From Brachybacterium muris (GTDB lineage Bacteria > Actinomycetota > Actinomycetes > Actinomycetales > Dermabacteraceae): 64,000 bases of DNA. Within the stretch, counting starts at the first letter, position 1. Every line of letters starts with the position of its first letter. The notes beneath the pieces are model-generated. The model worked only from the letters and a program-made list of their open reading frames with translations, did no database searches and was not told the origin of the DNA. Where the stretch lies: assembly GCF_016907455.1 (NCBI RefSeq), contig NZ_JAFBCB010000001.1, positions 2,790,001 through 2,854,000 of the forward strand. Direction: 5' to 3'. Below, piece after piece: positions 25,160 to 33,404 of this stretch. A program made the translations under genes and the position numbers.

Positions 25160-26446
25160 TCAGCTCGCGGCGGCCAGGCCCCGCTCCAGGTCCGCCAGGA
25201 TGTCGTCGATGTGCTCGATGCCCACGCTGAGCCGCACGAAACCGGGCTCGATGCCGGCCGCGCGGTGCTCGGCCTCGCTGAGCTGGGAATGGGTGGTGGA
25301 GGCGGGGTGGATCACCAGGGAGCGCACGTCACCGATGTTGGCAACGTGGGAGTGCAGGGTCAGTGCATCCACGAAGCGCCTGCCGGCATCGATCCCGCCC
25401 GGGAGCACGAACCCCAGCACACTGCCGGCGCCGCGCGGCAGATACCTGTCGGCCAGCTCCTTGTAGGGGGAGGAATCCAGGGAGGCCCAGGTGACGGACT
25501 GGACGCGGTCGTCGGCCTCGAGGAACTCGGCGACCTTCCGGGCGTTCTCCAGGTGGCGGTCCATGCGCAGCGGCAGCGTCTCCAGGCCCTGGCCGATCAG
25601 GAAGGCGTTGAACGGGGAGATCGCCGGGCCGATGTCGCGCAGCAGATTGGTGCGGGCGCGGGTGGCGAACGGGGCGGGGACCTGGGCGAACACCAGGCCG
25701 TTGTAGGACTCGTCGGGCTCGGTGAACTGCGGGTACTTCTCCGCATGGGCGGTGAAGTCGAAGCTGCCGCCGTCCACGATCGCCCCGGCGATGGAGGTGC
25801 CGTGGCCGCCCAGGAACTTCGTGGCGGAGTGGACCACCACATCGGCACCGTGCTCGAGCGGCCGCAGCAGGTACGGGGTGGCGACGGTGTTGTCCACCAC
25901 CAGCGGCACCCCCACCTCGTGGGCGACGGCGGCGACGGCCTCGATGTCGAGGATGTCGTGCTTGGGGTTGGGGATGGTCTCGGCGAAGAAGGCCCGGGTG
26001 GTCTCATCCGAGGCGGCCCGCCAGGACTCCGGGTCCGAGGGATCCTCCACCCACTGCGGGGTGATGCCCAGGCGCGACAGGGTGTGCTTGAACAGGTTGA
26101 AGCTTCCGCCGTAGAGGCTGGGCGAGAGCGCCACCGAGTCCCCCGCACCGGCCAGGTTCAGGATCGCGAGGGTGATCGCGCTCTGCCCGGAGGCCAGCAG
26201 CAGCCCGGCGGCGCCGCCCTCCAGTGCCGCGATGCGATCCTCGACAGCGCCCTGGGTGGGGTTGGTGATGCGGGTGTAGATGGGGCCGGCCTCGGCGAGC
26301 GCGAAGCGGTCCGCGGCGGACTCGGCGCTGGGGAACACGAAGCTGGTGGTCTGGTGGATCGGCAGGGCGCGCGAGCCGGCTGCGGCGTCGGGCTCCTGCC
26401 CGGCGTGGATGGCCAGGGTCTCGAACTTCAGGGCCTGCTCGGCCAT
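25160..26446 (-). CDS. metY: O-acetylhomoserine sulfhydrylase (homocysteine synthase)
   Basis: 428-residue PLP enzyme of the Cys/Met metabolism family. Makes homocysteine from O-acetylhomoserine and sulfide in methionine synthesis. The PLP lysine is Lys210 in SATKFLGGHG; LEGGAAGLLLASGQSA and NPTQGAVEDRIAALE are conserved, and the length is that of the long OAH-sulfhydrylase type rather than MetB. The start is fixed by AGGAGG eight bases upstream. The protein begins MAEQALKFETLAIHAGQEPD, as in its family. It stands alone with a 339-base upstream gap. Confidence 0.93.
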   Translation of the reverse strand: MAEQALKFETLAIHAGQEPDAAAGSRALPIHQTTSFVFPSAESAADRFALAEAGPIYTRITNPTQGAVEDRIAALEGGAAGLLLASGQSAITLAILNLAGAGDSVALSPSLYGGSFNLFKHTLSRLGITPQWVEDPSDPESWRAASDETTRAFFAETIPNPKHDILDIEAVAAVAHEVGVPLVVDNTVATPYLLRPLEHGADVVVHSATKFLGGHGTSIAGAIVDGGSFDFTAHAEKYPQFTEPDESYNGLVFAQVPAPFATRARTNLLRDIGPAISPFNAFLIGQGLETLPLRMDRHLENARKVAEFLEADDRVQSVTWASLDSSPYKELADRYLPRGAGSVLGFVLPGGIDAGRRFVDALTLHSHVANIGDVRSLVIHPASTTHSQLSEAEHRAAGIEPGFVRLSVGIEHIDDILADLERGLAAAS

Positions 26447-26558
26447 GGGGATCCTCCTGGGGTGGGTGCGGTGCGCGACGGACCCAGGGCTCGACGGGTG
26501 GCGCTCCCGGATGGTCCGTGACGTCAGCGTGCCCCAGGCTGGCCCCGGGGCGGCAGGA

Positions 26559-26570
26559 ACATGAACATGT
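26559..26570. promoter_or_regulatory. small palindrome upstream of metY
   Basis: ACATG-AA-CATGT, 113 bases before the metY start. It is a possible regulator site for the sulfur gene; only the symmetry and location support this. Confidence 0.3.
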
Positions 26571-26651
26571 GTGACGGCACCGGTCCCGGGTGTCACCGGG
26601 GGGCAGGCAGGGCTGCAGGGCTGGTTCACCACCCAGTTCCGTGCGGCCAGC

Positions 26652-26666
26652 TTCCACAATCTGGAA
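26652..26666. promoter_or_regulatory. inverted repeat TTCCA-N5-TGGAA
   Basis: TTCCACAATCTGGAA, an island of lower GC in the gap between the MurR gene and metY. ACGT motifs at 26667-26680 adjoin it. It could be an operator for metY. Function unproven. Confidence 0.3.
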
Positions 26667-26717
26667 CGTACTCGCACGTAACCGTCCCGCTCCCGGCGGC
26701 AGTGGCGGCAACGAGCC

Positions 26718-26755
26718 CAGTTGGCGGTGCTGGTCGCAAGCGCAGTTGGCGGTGC
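26718..26755. repeat. 13-bp direct repeat
   Basis: CAGTTGGCGGTGC occurs at 26718-26730 and again at 26743-26755, 30 bases beyond the end of the MurR gene. Confidence 0.6.
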
Positions 26756-26785
26756 CTGCGGCGGCGCTCCTGATGCGGGGCCGGA

Positions 26786-27655
26786 TCAGGGCAGGCGGCG
26801 GGACTCGATCGCGGAGCGGGTGCGCTCCAGGGCCGGTCGGCCCAGGTCCGGCAGGCGCTGCGCCACCGCCACCAGGATGCAGTCGATGACGGTGAGCTGG
26901 GCGATGCGCGAAGCGGTGGCGCCGGAGCGGAATGCGGACTCGGTGGCCGCGGTGACCAGCACGTGGTCGGCCCCGCGGGCAAGCGCCGATCCGGAGGCGT
27001 TGGTGAGGGCCACGGTGGTAGCCCCGGCCGCTGCCGCCACCTGCAGGGCATCGAGCACATCGGTGGTCTGGCCGGTGTGGGACAGGCCCACGGCCACGTC
27101 GCCCTCCCCCAGCAGTGCCGCAGCGGGAAGTCCCTCGTGCACGTCGCGGTACACCGCGCAGGACAGGCCGATGCGGGTGAGCTTCTGGGTCAGGTCCATC
27201 GCTGCCAGGCCGGAGGCGCCGGCGCCGAAGGCCGCGATGCGGCGGGCACCGGCGATCTGCTGGGCTACCTCTCCCAGCACTGCGATGTCCAGGGCACCGG
27301 CGGTGTCGCGCACTGCGCGGGCGTCGGCGAAGGCGATCTTGCCGACCACGGTCTCCAGGTCGTCGCCGGGGTCGATGTCGCTGTCGTAGGCGGTGTCGGA
27401 GGTGCGTTCGCGGTGGATCGCGGTCTCCTCCAGCAGGCTGAAGCGGAACTCCCGGTACCCGCTGTACCCGAGTTCGTTGGCCAGGCGCACCACGGTGGCC
27501 TCGGAGCAGCCGGCGGCCTTGGCGAGAGCCCCGATGGTCATGCCACCGGCGGCCTGCGGGTCCTTCAGGACGATCTCGGCGATCTGCCTCAGCTTGGGCT
27601 GCAGGTCGCCGAGCCGTCCGCGCAGGCGCACCGTGACCGGGCCGACGCCGTTCAC
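26786..27655 (-). CDS. murR: MurR/RpiR family transcriptional regulator
   Basis: 289 residues. The N-terminal RpiR helix-turn-helix is at about 15-75 (MTIGALAKAAGCSEATVVRLANELGYSGYREFRF). The SIS sugar-phosphate binding domain is about 125-260 (GARRIAAFGAGASGLAA, GLSHTGQTTDVLDAL). In E. coli, MurR represses murQP and responds to MurNAc-6-P. As the last gene behind murQ here, it probably senses the same phosphosugar. GTG 27655 overlaps the murQ stop. The name is inferred from the operon. Confidence 0.9.
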   Translation of the reverse strand: MNGVGPVTVRLRGRLGDLQPKLRQIAEIVLKDPQAAGGMTIGALAKAAGCSEATVVRLANELGYSGYREFRFSLLEETAIHRERTSDTAYDSDIDPGDDLETVVGKIAFADARAVRDTAGALDIAVLGEVAQQIAGARRIAAFGAGASGLAAMDLTQKLTRIGLSCAVYRDVHEGLPAAALLGEGDVAVGLSHTGQTTDVLDALQVAAAAGATTVALTNASGSALARGADHVLVTAATESAFRSGATASRIAQLTVIDCILVAVAQRLPDLGRPALERTRSAIESRRLP

Positions 27656-28671
27656 CGGGCCTCGCCTTCCTGGAGGGCGGCGACGGCGGAGCGAATCCCG
27701 GCGGGGTCGCCGTGACGCGAGGGATCGGCGGGGAAACGGCCGACGGCCTCGCGGGCGGCGGCGACGTCGACCGGCCCATGGGCACTGCCGGTGCCCACCG
27801 CACCGGCTCCGGCCAGCAGCGCCACCAGGGCCACCCGCAGCTCACCGCCGGCTTCCTCCAGCACGTCGGCGGCGTGGTCGGCGTCGGCCCCGGTGGCCTG
27901 CACCAGCATCCGCACCGTGCGTGCCACCAGCTTGGCGTTGGTGGGGCGCACGTTGATCATCAGATTGGAGTAGGTGGTGCCCAGGCGCACCATGGTGGCG
28001 GTGGACAGCGCGTTCAGCGTGAGCTTCTGCGCGGTGGCGGCCTTCATGCGGGTGGAACCGGTGACCACCTCGGGGCCCACGTCCAGCAGGATCGCGAGCT
28101 CGGCGTCGGCCGCGAGCGGGGCGGCGGGGTTCGCGGCGATCAGGGCGGTGGGCAGGCTCCGGTCGCGGGCGGCCCGCAGGGCTCCTCCGACGAAGGGGGT
28201 GCGTCCGCTGGCGGCCAGTCCGATCACCACGTCGTGGTCCCCGCAGTGTTCGGCAACCAGGGCAGCGCCTGCCTCGGGATCGTCCTCGGCACCTTCGACG
28301 GCCTTCATCATGGCGCCGTCGCCACCGGCGAGGTGAGCGGTCACCATCTGAGGGGTGGCGTTGTAGGTGGGGACCAGCTCCACCGCGTCCAGCACCCCGA
28401 GCCGGCCGGAGGTGCCCGCGCCCACGTAGTGCACGGTGCCGCCGGCGTCGATCGCGCTCACGCACACCTCCACCAGACGGGCGATGTCGGCGCTGACGGC
28501 CTGCACGGCGGCGGCGACGGTGGCGTCCTCCGCGAGGATCACATCCACCAGTTCCGTGGCCGGGAGGGTGTCCAGGCCTTCGCTGCGGGGGTTGCGCTCC
28601 TCGGTCGGGGAGGCGAGGGAGACCAGGGACCGCCACTCAGAGCGGTCGGATGAGGTGGGGTGCTGGGTCAT
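27652..28671 (-). CDS. murQ: N-acetylmuramic acid 6-phosphate etherase
   Basis: 339-residue SIS-domain enzyme that cleaves the lactyl ether of MurNAc-6-P to GlcNAc-6-P and D-lactate in the cytoplasm. Family signatures are TEERNPRS near the N-terminus, VGAGTSGRLGVLDAVE (about 83-98, with a conserved Glu), GLAASGRTPFV and the hallmark TGSTRMKAATAQKLTLNALST (about 205-225). ATG 28671 overlaps the anmK stop, and its own stop overlaps the regulator start. Full length. Confidence 0.96.
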   Translation of the reverse strand: MTQHPTSSDRSEWRSLVSLASPTEERNPRSEGLDTLPATELVDVILAEDATVAAAVQAVSADIARLVEVCVSAIDAGGTVHYVGAGTSGRLGVLDAVELVPTYNATPQMVTAHLAGGDGAMMKAVEGAEDDPEAGAALVAEHCGDHDVVIGLAASGRTPFVGGALRAARDRSLPTALIAANPAAPLAADAELAILLDVGPEVVTGSTRMKAATAQKLTLNALSTATMVRLGTTYSNLMINVRPTNAKLVARTVRMLVQATGADADHAADVLEEAGGELRVALVALLAGAGAVGTGSAHGPVDVAAAREAVGRFPADPSRHGDPAGIRSAVAALQEGEAR

Positions 28672-29960
28672 GGGGTCTCCTGCGTCATCGAGGGGAGAGG
28701 GGTGTGGGTCGGGGTGAACCGGAGGCGGTGCACGGGGCGGCCGGGGTGCTGCGCCGGCGGGAGTGCTCCGGCAGGGGTGAGGGAGCCGAGCACGGTGGGG
28801 GCGGTGGCACCGGTGACGGCGGTGCCGTCGGCCCGGGCCGACACGGCGGGGACCTGCTCGGCGCTGAGCCAGCCGATCAGTGCCATCAGTACCGCCTCCT
28901 TGGCGTCGGCGGGGATGCCGGCGCTCTCGGGGTCCAGTATTTCGGAGCCCTGGAGCAGAGTGTCGAGGCGCTGGCGCAGGACAGGGTTGTGGATGCCTCC
29001 GCCGGAGAGCACCACGCGCTGGGCACCGAGGTCCTGCACGGCGCGGGCGATGGTGAGGGCGGTCAGCTCGGTGAGTGTGGCGACAAGATCAGAGAGGTCG
29101 GGGAGGTCGGGTAAGCGGCGCCCCGTGGCCGGTGCGGGACCGTGCTGGGCGACGAGGCGGTCCACATAGGCGGCGTCGAAGTGCTCGCGGCCGGTGGAGC
29201 GCGGCATGGGGGCGGCGTAGAAGGGCTCGGCCAGCAGCAGGTCCAGCAGTTCCTGGTCCACGCGGCCGGCACGCGCCAGGTGCCCGTCGAGGTCGCAGGT
29301 CTGCTCGCCGTCGGTGCCACGCAGCACGGCGGCGTCGATCAGGGCATTGCCTGGGCCGATGTCCCCCGCGATCACGTCGCCCGCACCCACGCAGGACACG
29401 TTGGCGATGCCGCCGATGTTGATCACCGCGGTGGGCAGCTCCCCGAACACCAGCTGGTCCAGGACCGGCACCAGCGGGGCGCCATGGCCGCCGCGGGCCA
29501 CGTCGGCCGAGCGCACGTCGAACAGCACCGGCAGCCCGGTGGCGGCGGCGATGCGGGAGGCGTCCCCGATCTGCAGGGTGCCGTGGGCGCGGCCGTCCTG
29601 CACCCAGTGGTAGAGGGTCTGTCCGTGGGTGCAGATCAGATCGGCGGGGCCTCCCACGGCGGGGCCCTCCACGCCGGTGGTGCCTGTGGGGCCTGCTGCG
29701 TCGCTCAGGGCGGCGCGGGCGGCATTGGCGAAGGCGTCGCCCACCTGCGCGTGCAGGCGGCACCAGGTGCCCACATCGCTCGTGGCCGGGGGCAGCACCG
29801 CCAGCAGGTCCCTGCGCAGCTGTGCAGGCCAGGGATGCTCGCCGTGGTGGAGGATCCGCCCCTGCACGGTGGCGGGGTCGTCCTGGTCGCGTGAGAGCTC
29901 GATCAGTGCCACGTCGATCGCGTCCAGGCTGGTGCCGGACATCATCCCCAGGACCCTCAC
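28668..29960 (-). CDS. anmK: anhydro-N-acetylmuramic acid kinase
   Basis: 430-residue kinase of the ASKHA fold. It hydrates and phosphorylates 1,6-anhydro-MurNAc to MurNAc-6-P, the MurQ substrate. It starts VLGMMSGTSLDAIDVALI (ATP-phosphate loop) and has ICTHGQTLYHW, GDIGPGNALIDA and VLSGGGIHNPVL, all typical. An Ala/Gly insertion around residues 95-110 is slightly longer than usual. The GTG start overlaps the nagZ stop. Its presence implies that this organism meets anhydro-muropeptides, from its own wall or from prey/neighbour walls. Confidence 0.95.
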   Translation of the reverse strand: MRVLGMMSGTSLDAIDVALIELSRDQDDPATVQGRILHHGEHPWPAQLRRDLLAVLPPATSDVGTWCRLHAQVGDAFANAARAALSDAAGPTGTTGVEGPAVGGPADLICTHGQTLYHWVQDGRAHGTLQIGDASRIAAATGLPVLFDVRSADVARGGHGAPLVPVLDQLVFGELPTAVINIGGIANVSCVGAGDVIAGDIGPGNALIDAAVLRGTDGEQTCDLDGHLARAGRVDQELLDLLLAEPFYAAPMPRSTGREHFDAAYVDRLVAQHGPAPATGRRLPDLPDLSDLVATLTELTALTIARAVQDLGAQRVVLSGGGIHNPVLRQRLDTLLQGSEILDPESAGIPADAKEAVLMALIGWLSAEQVPAVSARADGTAVTGATAPTVLGSLTPAGALPPAQHPGRPVHRLRFTPTHTPLPSMTQETP

Positions 29961-31504
29961 CGCGACGGCCTCCCCTGGTAGTGACCGTTCGACGAGGTGC
30001 GGCCCAGCAGCAGTGCGGCGGCCGCCGCCATGGAGGCGCGGCCCGCGCCGTGGGCCAGTACGTACCGCGAGTGCGGGGTCGCGGCGTCGGGCACGCCGGT
30101 GTGGACCACGATCGCGTCGGGCCTCAGTCGCAGCAGCTCGACCAGCTGCTGCTGCTCCTCAGGATCGGCACGCGGCAGGCGGGTGAGGATCAGGGCGGAG
30201 GCGTCAGGGCGGGTGATGTCGGCCGGGTAGTGGATCTCCTGAGCGTCGATGCCCTGCTCGGCGAGCACCCCTGCCAGCAGGCTCCGACGGGTGCCGGAGG
30301 CATGGTCGCGGCGCCGACGGGCATCGGCGATCATCACGGGGCCGCCGGTGAGGACGCCCTCGGCGTTCCGTCCCCGCACGGCGCGGGTGGCGGCCTCGGC
30401 CCCCACCCGGCCCAGGGCCTCCATCGACTCGGGCAGCTGCGGGACGGGCAGGCCCCGCCGGCGGTCGCGAAGCCAGCCGCGGCGCTGCCGCACCTCGGCG
30501 GCTCGCTGGGCCAGCACCTGGCGCGGGAGGCGCCCGGAGTCCACGGCGGCGAGCAGGGCGTCGTGGGCCTCGCGCAGCATCTCGGCGTCGTCACGGCGAA
30601 TCGAGGTGCCCAGGCACAGCAGGTGGGCACCGGCCTCGACGGCCCGCACCGCTGCCTCGCCGTACCCGTAGGTGTCGGCCACGGCGGCCATGTCCAGGGC
30701 GTCGGTGATCAGCAGGCCGTGGAAGCCTCCCTCACCGCACAGCTCGTCCAGCACCTCGCGGGCCCAGGAGGCGATGCTGGCCGGCCCCTCCCCCAGGGCG
30801 GGGACCAGCAGGTGGGCGGTCATCACCGCGTCCATCCAGGGGGCCAGGTGCCAGGGCTCGAGGTGCTCGCGCTCGAACTGCTCCCGCCCGAGGGTGATGG
30901 TGGGCAGCGCCGTGTGGGAGTCCACGTGGGTGGCGCCGTGGCCGGGGAAGTGCTTGCCGCACACGCCCACCCCCGCGTCACGGATCCCGCCGGCCATGGC
31001 GCGGGCATGGCGGGTCACCAGGCCCGGCTCGTCCCCGTAGGCGCGGGTGCCGATCACGGGGTTGGCGGGGTCGGTGGACACGTCCAGCACCGGGGCCAGG
31101 TCCAGGTCCACGTCACAGGCGGCCAGCACGTCGCCGAGCGCCCGGCCCACGCGGCGGGTCAGGCCCACGTCGTCGATCTCGCCGAGGGCCCAGGCGGTGG
31201 GCAGGGAGGAACCCGTGGAGTCCTGCAGGCGGGTCACGTCCCCGCCCTCCTCGTCCACCGCCACCAGCACATCGGGCTCGATGGCGTGCAGGTCACGGGA
31301 CAGGCGCGCGCAGGTGGCGGCGTCCGGGGTGTTGTGGCCGAACAGGATCACACCGCCCAGGCCCGCCCGCAGAGGCCCCTCGAGGAACGTGGGGACCTCG
31401 GTTCCGGTGAAAGGGGCCAGCAGCACGCCGAGGGCGTCAGGATCCCAGCCGGCGTCGTCCATGCCGGACCCGTCGCCGTTCTCGCCGTCGGCCCCCGTGC
31501 TCAT
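29957..31504 (-). CDS. nagZ: beta-N-acetylglucosaminidase NagZ-like (glycoside hydrolase family 3)
   Basis: 515 residues, no signal peptide, so cytoplasmic. Cleaves terminal GlcNAc from GlcNAc-(anhydro)MurNAc. The GH3 TIM barrel shows VDEEGGDVTRLQ, NPVIGTRAYG, and the NagZ catalytic His loop KHFPGHGATHVDSH (184-197); the nucleophile Asp lies in LLITDALDM (about residue 263). About 150 C-terminal residues form a second domain (ALILTRLP, DAIVVHTGVPDA) seen in Gram-positive NagZ proteins. ATG 31504 overlaps the permease stop (ATGA). The operon position says that the imported sugar is a disaccharide or muropeptide. Confidence 0.94.
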   Translation of the reverse strand: MSTGADGENGDGSGMDDAGWDPDALGVLLAPFTGTEVPTFLEGPLRAGLGGVILFGHNTPDAATCARLSRDLHAIEPDVLVAVDEEGGDVTRLQDSTGSSLPTAWALGEIDDVGLTRRVGRALGDVLAACDVDLDLAPVLDVSTDPANPVIGTRAYGDEPGLVTRHARAMAGGIRDAGVGVCGKHFPGHGATHVDSHTALPTITLGREQFEREHLEPWHLAPWMDAVMTAHLLVPALGEGPASIASWAREVLDELCGEGGFHGLLITDALDMAAVADTYGYGEAAVRAVEAGAHLLCLGTSIRRDDAEMLREAHDALLAAVDSGRLPRQVLAQRAAEVRQRRGWLRDRRRGLPVPQLPESMEALGRVGAEAATRAVRGRNAEGVLTGGPVMIADARRRRDHASGTRRSLLAGVLAEQGIDAQEIHYPADITRPDASALILTRLPRADPEEQQQLVELLRLRPDAIVVHTGVPDAATPHSRYVLAHGAGRASMAAAAALLLGRTSSNGHYQGRPSR

Positions 31505-32445
31505 CCCTTCACCGCTCCCGAGGTGAGGCCGGAGGCGAGGTTGCGCTGCACCAGCACGAAGAAGATCACCACGGGCATCGCGATGATGGTCGAGGCGGCC
31601 ATGATCGATCCCCAGTCGGCGGTGTTCTGGGTGAAGAAGGCGCGCAGCCCCACGCCCACGGTGTACTTCGAGGAGTCCTGCATGAAGGTGAGGGCGAAGA
31701 TGAACTCGTTCCACGCGGCGATGAAGGAGAACACCGAGGTGGCCACCAGTCCCGGCGCCACCAGGGGCAGCAGCACGGACCAGAGCATGCGGAACCAGTT
31801 CGCGCCGTCGATGTAGGCGGCCTCCTCCAGTTCCTTGGGCACGGCCGCGACGAAGCCGCGCAGGTTCCAGATCGCGAACGGCAGCGAGAACGCCAGGTAC
31901 ACGATCACCAGGCCCAGCAGGGAGTTCAGCATCTGCAGGTTGCGGGCCTGGAGGAACAGCGGGATCACCAGTGCCTCCAGCGGCACCATCTGCACCATCA
32001 GCACCATCACCAGCACCACGGTGCGCAGCCGGAAGCGGAACCGGGCCACGGCCACGGCGGCCAGCAGCGCCAGGATGCCGCTGGCCAGCACGGTGCCCAG
32101 TGCCACGATCAGGGATATCCGCACATAGCGCAGGAAGTTGGCGTCCACCAGCACGTAGCGGAAGTGCTCGAGGGTGAACCCACCCGGCAGCAGGGAGGCG
32201 CCGCGGGACATGGGGTTGGGGTCCACCGCGGTGGAGAGCATCCAGTAGAAGGGGAACAGGGAGCCGAACAGCACCAGGGCGATGCCGAGGGCCTGCAGCA
32301 CGCCGATGCGGTTGCGGCGGGCGCTGCGGGGCCGACGGGACCGGCCGCGCCGTCCCGAGGAGGCCGGCCGGGTATCGGCATCGGCCCCGGGCACGTCGAC
32401 GGCCATCGGGGCGGATGCGGCGGCGGGGGACGCTGGGGTGCTCAC
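31501..32445 (-). CDS. carbohydrate ABC transporter permease (MalG type)
   Basis: 314 residues. The first 50 are soluble and Arg/Pro-rich; six membrane helices follow, with the cytoplasmic EAA loop KELEEAAYIDGANWFRMLWSVLLPL that docks the ATPase. It pairs with the upstream MalF-type permease. GTG 32445 overlaps that gene's stop; an open frame further upstream is antisense shadow. No ATPase gene is nearby, so a shared MsiK-like ATPase is likely. Confidence 0.92.
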   Translation of the reverse strand: MSTPASPAAASAPMAVDVPGADADTRPASSGRRGRSRRPRSARRNRIGVLQALGIALVLFGSLFPFYWMLSTAVDPNPMSRGASLLPGGFTLEHFRYVLVDANFLRYVRISLIVALGTVLASGILALLAAVAVARFRFRLRTVVLVMVLMVQMVPLEALVIPLFLQARNLQMLNSLLGLVIVYLAFSLPFAIWNLRGFVAAVPKELEEAAYIDGANWFRMLWSVLLPLVAPGLVATSVFSFIAAWNEFIFALTFMQDSSKYTVGVGLRAFFTQNTADWGSIMAASTIIAMPVVIFFVLVQRNLASGLTSGAVKG

Positions 32446-33404
32446 AGTTCGTCCTCCTTCATCAGGAAGCGCAGGTACACCACGGTGATCGCCAGCAGCA
32501 GCAGGGTCAGCAGCACCGCGATGGTCGAGCCCATGCCGTACTCGCCCTGGGAGAAGGACTCGGTGTAGGACCACACGCCCAGGTTCATCACGTCGCGGTT
32601 GGTGCCGTCACCACCGGGCATCAGGTAGATCTGCGTGAACACCTTGAAGTCCCAGATCGTCGACAGGATGATGCACACCGCGAAGATGGGTCGCAGGGCC
32701 GGCACGGTGATGCTGGTGAAGCGGCGCACGGCACCGGCGCCGTCCATCTCGGCCGCCTCGTACAGCTCCTTGGGCACGGTCATCAGGCCCGCCAGCACGG
32801 TCACCGCGATGAACGGGAAGCCGTGGTAGACCACGTTGATGGTGGCGATCGCGTAGAAGGAGAGCCGGTCGGCGAACCAGTTGACCGAACCGGGCTCGAA
32901 CAGCCCCAGCTCCCCCAGCAGGTTCGCCACCAGTCCCGCACGCGGGTCGAACAGCCACACGAACACGTACGTGTTGGTCAGCGCCGGCACCGCCCACGCC
33001 ACCATGATCGCGGTGGTGCACAGGCTGCGCCACACCGGGGTGAGGGTGTTCAGGAACAGGGCCACCGCCGTCCCCACGACCATCGTGAGCACCACGCACA
33101 CCACCGCGAAGCCGACGGTGTTGGGCAGCACGGTGCCCCACAGGAACGGATCGGTGAGCACCTGGACGTAGTTGTCGAACCCGATGTAGTTCGACTCGCC
33201 ACGGATCAGGTTGCGCAGCTCGAAGTCCTGCAGCGACAGGTTCAGCACCCGGGCCAGGGGCCACAGCAGCAGCACCGCGAGCACCACCAGCGCGGGGGCC
33301 AGCAGCAGCCACGGTGCACCTGCGCGTCGGATCCGACGGCCGCGGGGGATGGTCCGGGAGGGCCCCGTCACCGGGGCCCGTCCCGTGGTGGCGGTGGAGG
33401 TCAT
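32442..33404 (-). CDS. carbohydrate ABC transporter permease (MalF type)
   Basis: 320-residue membrane protein with six helices and the EAA loop KELYEAAEMDGAGAVRRFTSITVPALRP. The N-terminus has Arg-rich cytoplasmic residues before the first helix. ATG 33404 overlaps the stop of the binding-protein gene by four bases. It forms the channel with the next permease for import of the operon's amino sugar. Confidence 0.93.
   Translation of the reverse strand: MTSTATTGRAPVTGPSRTIPRGRRIRRAGAPWLLLAPALVVLAVLLLWPLARVLNLSLQDFELRNLIRGESNYIGFDNYVQVLTDPFLWGTVLPNTVGFAVVCVVLTMVVGTAVALFLNTLTPVWRSLCTTAIMVAWAVPALTNTYVFVWLFDPRAGLVANLLGELGLFEPGSVNWFADRLSFYAIATINVVYHGFPFIAVTVLAGLMTVPKELYEAAEMDGAGAVRRFTSITVPALRPIFAVCIILSTIWDFKVFTQIYLMPGGDGTNRDVMNLGVWSYTESFSQGEYGMGSTIAVLLTLLLLAITVVYLRFLMKEDEL

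Larger units (their letters stand above)
26447..26785. other. 339-base non-coding gap upstream of metY
   Basis: No gene is supported here; frames that read through it are shadows. On the minus strand it is the metY leader and the 3' flank of the MurR/RpiR gene. It holds the two small palindromes and the direct repeat listed separately. I looked for SAM riboswitch cores and a clear promoter and found neither. Confidence 0.6.

Noticed and set aside
26447-26785. SAM riboswitch upstream of metY
   Set aside because: I looked for SAM-I and SAM-IV core helices and found neither; only small palindromes are present.
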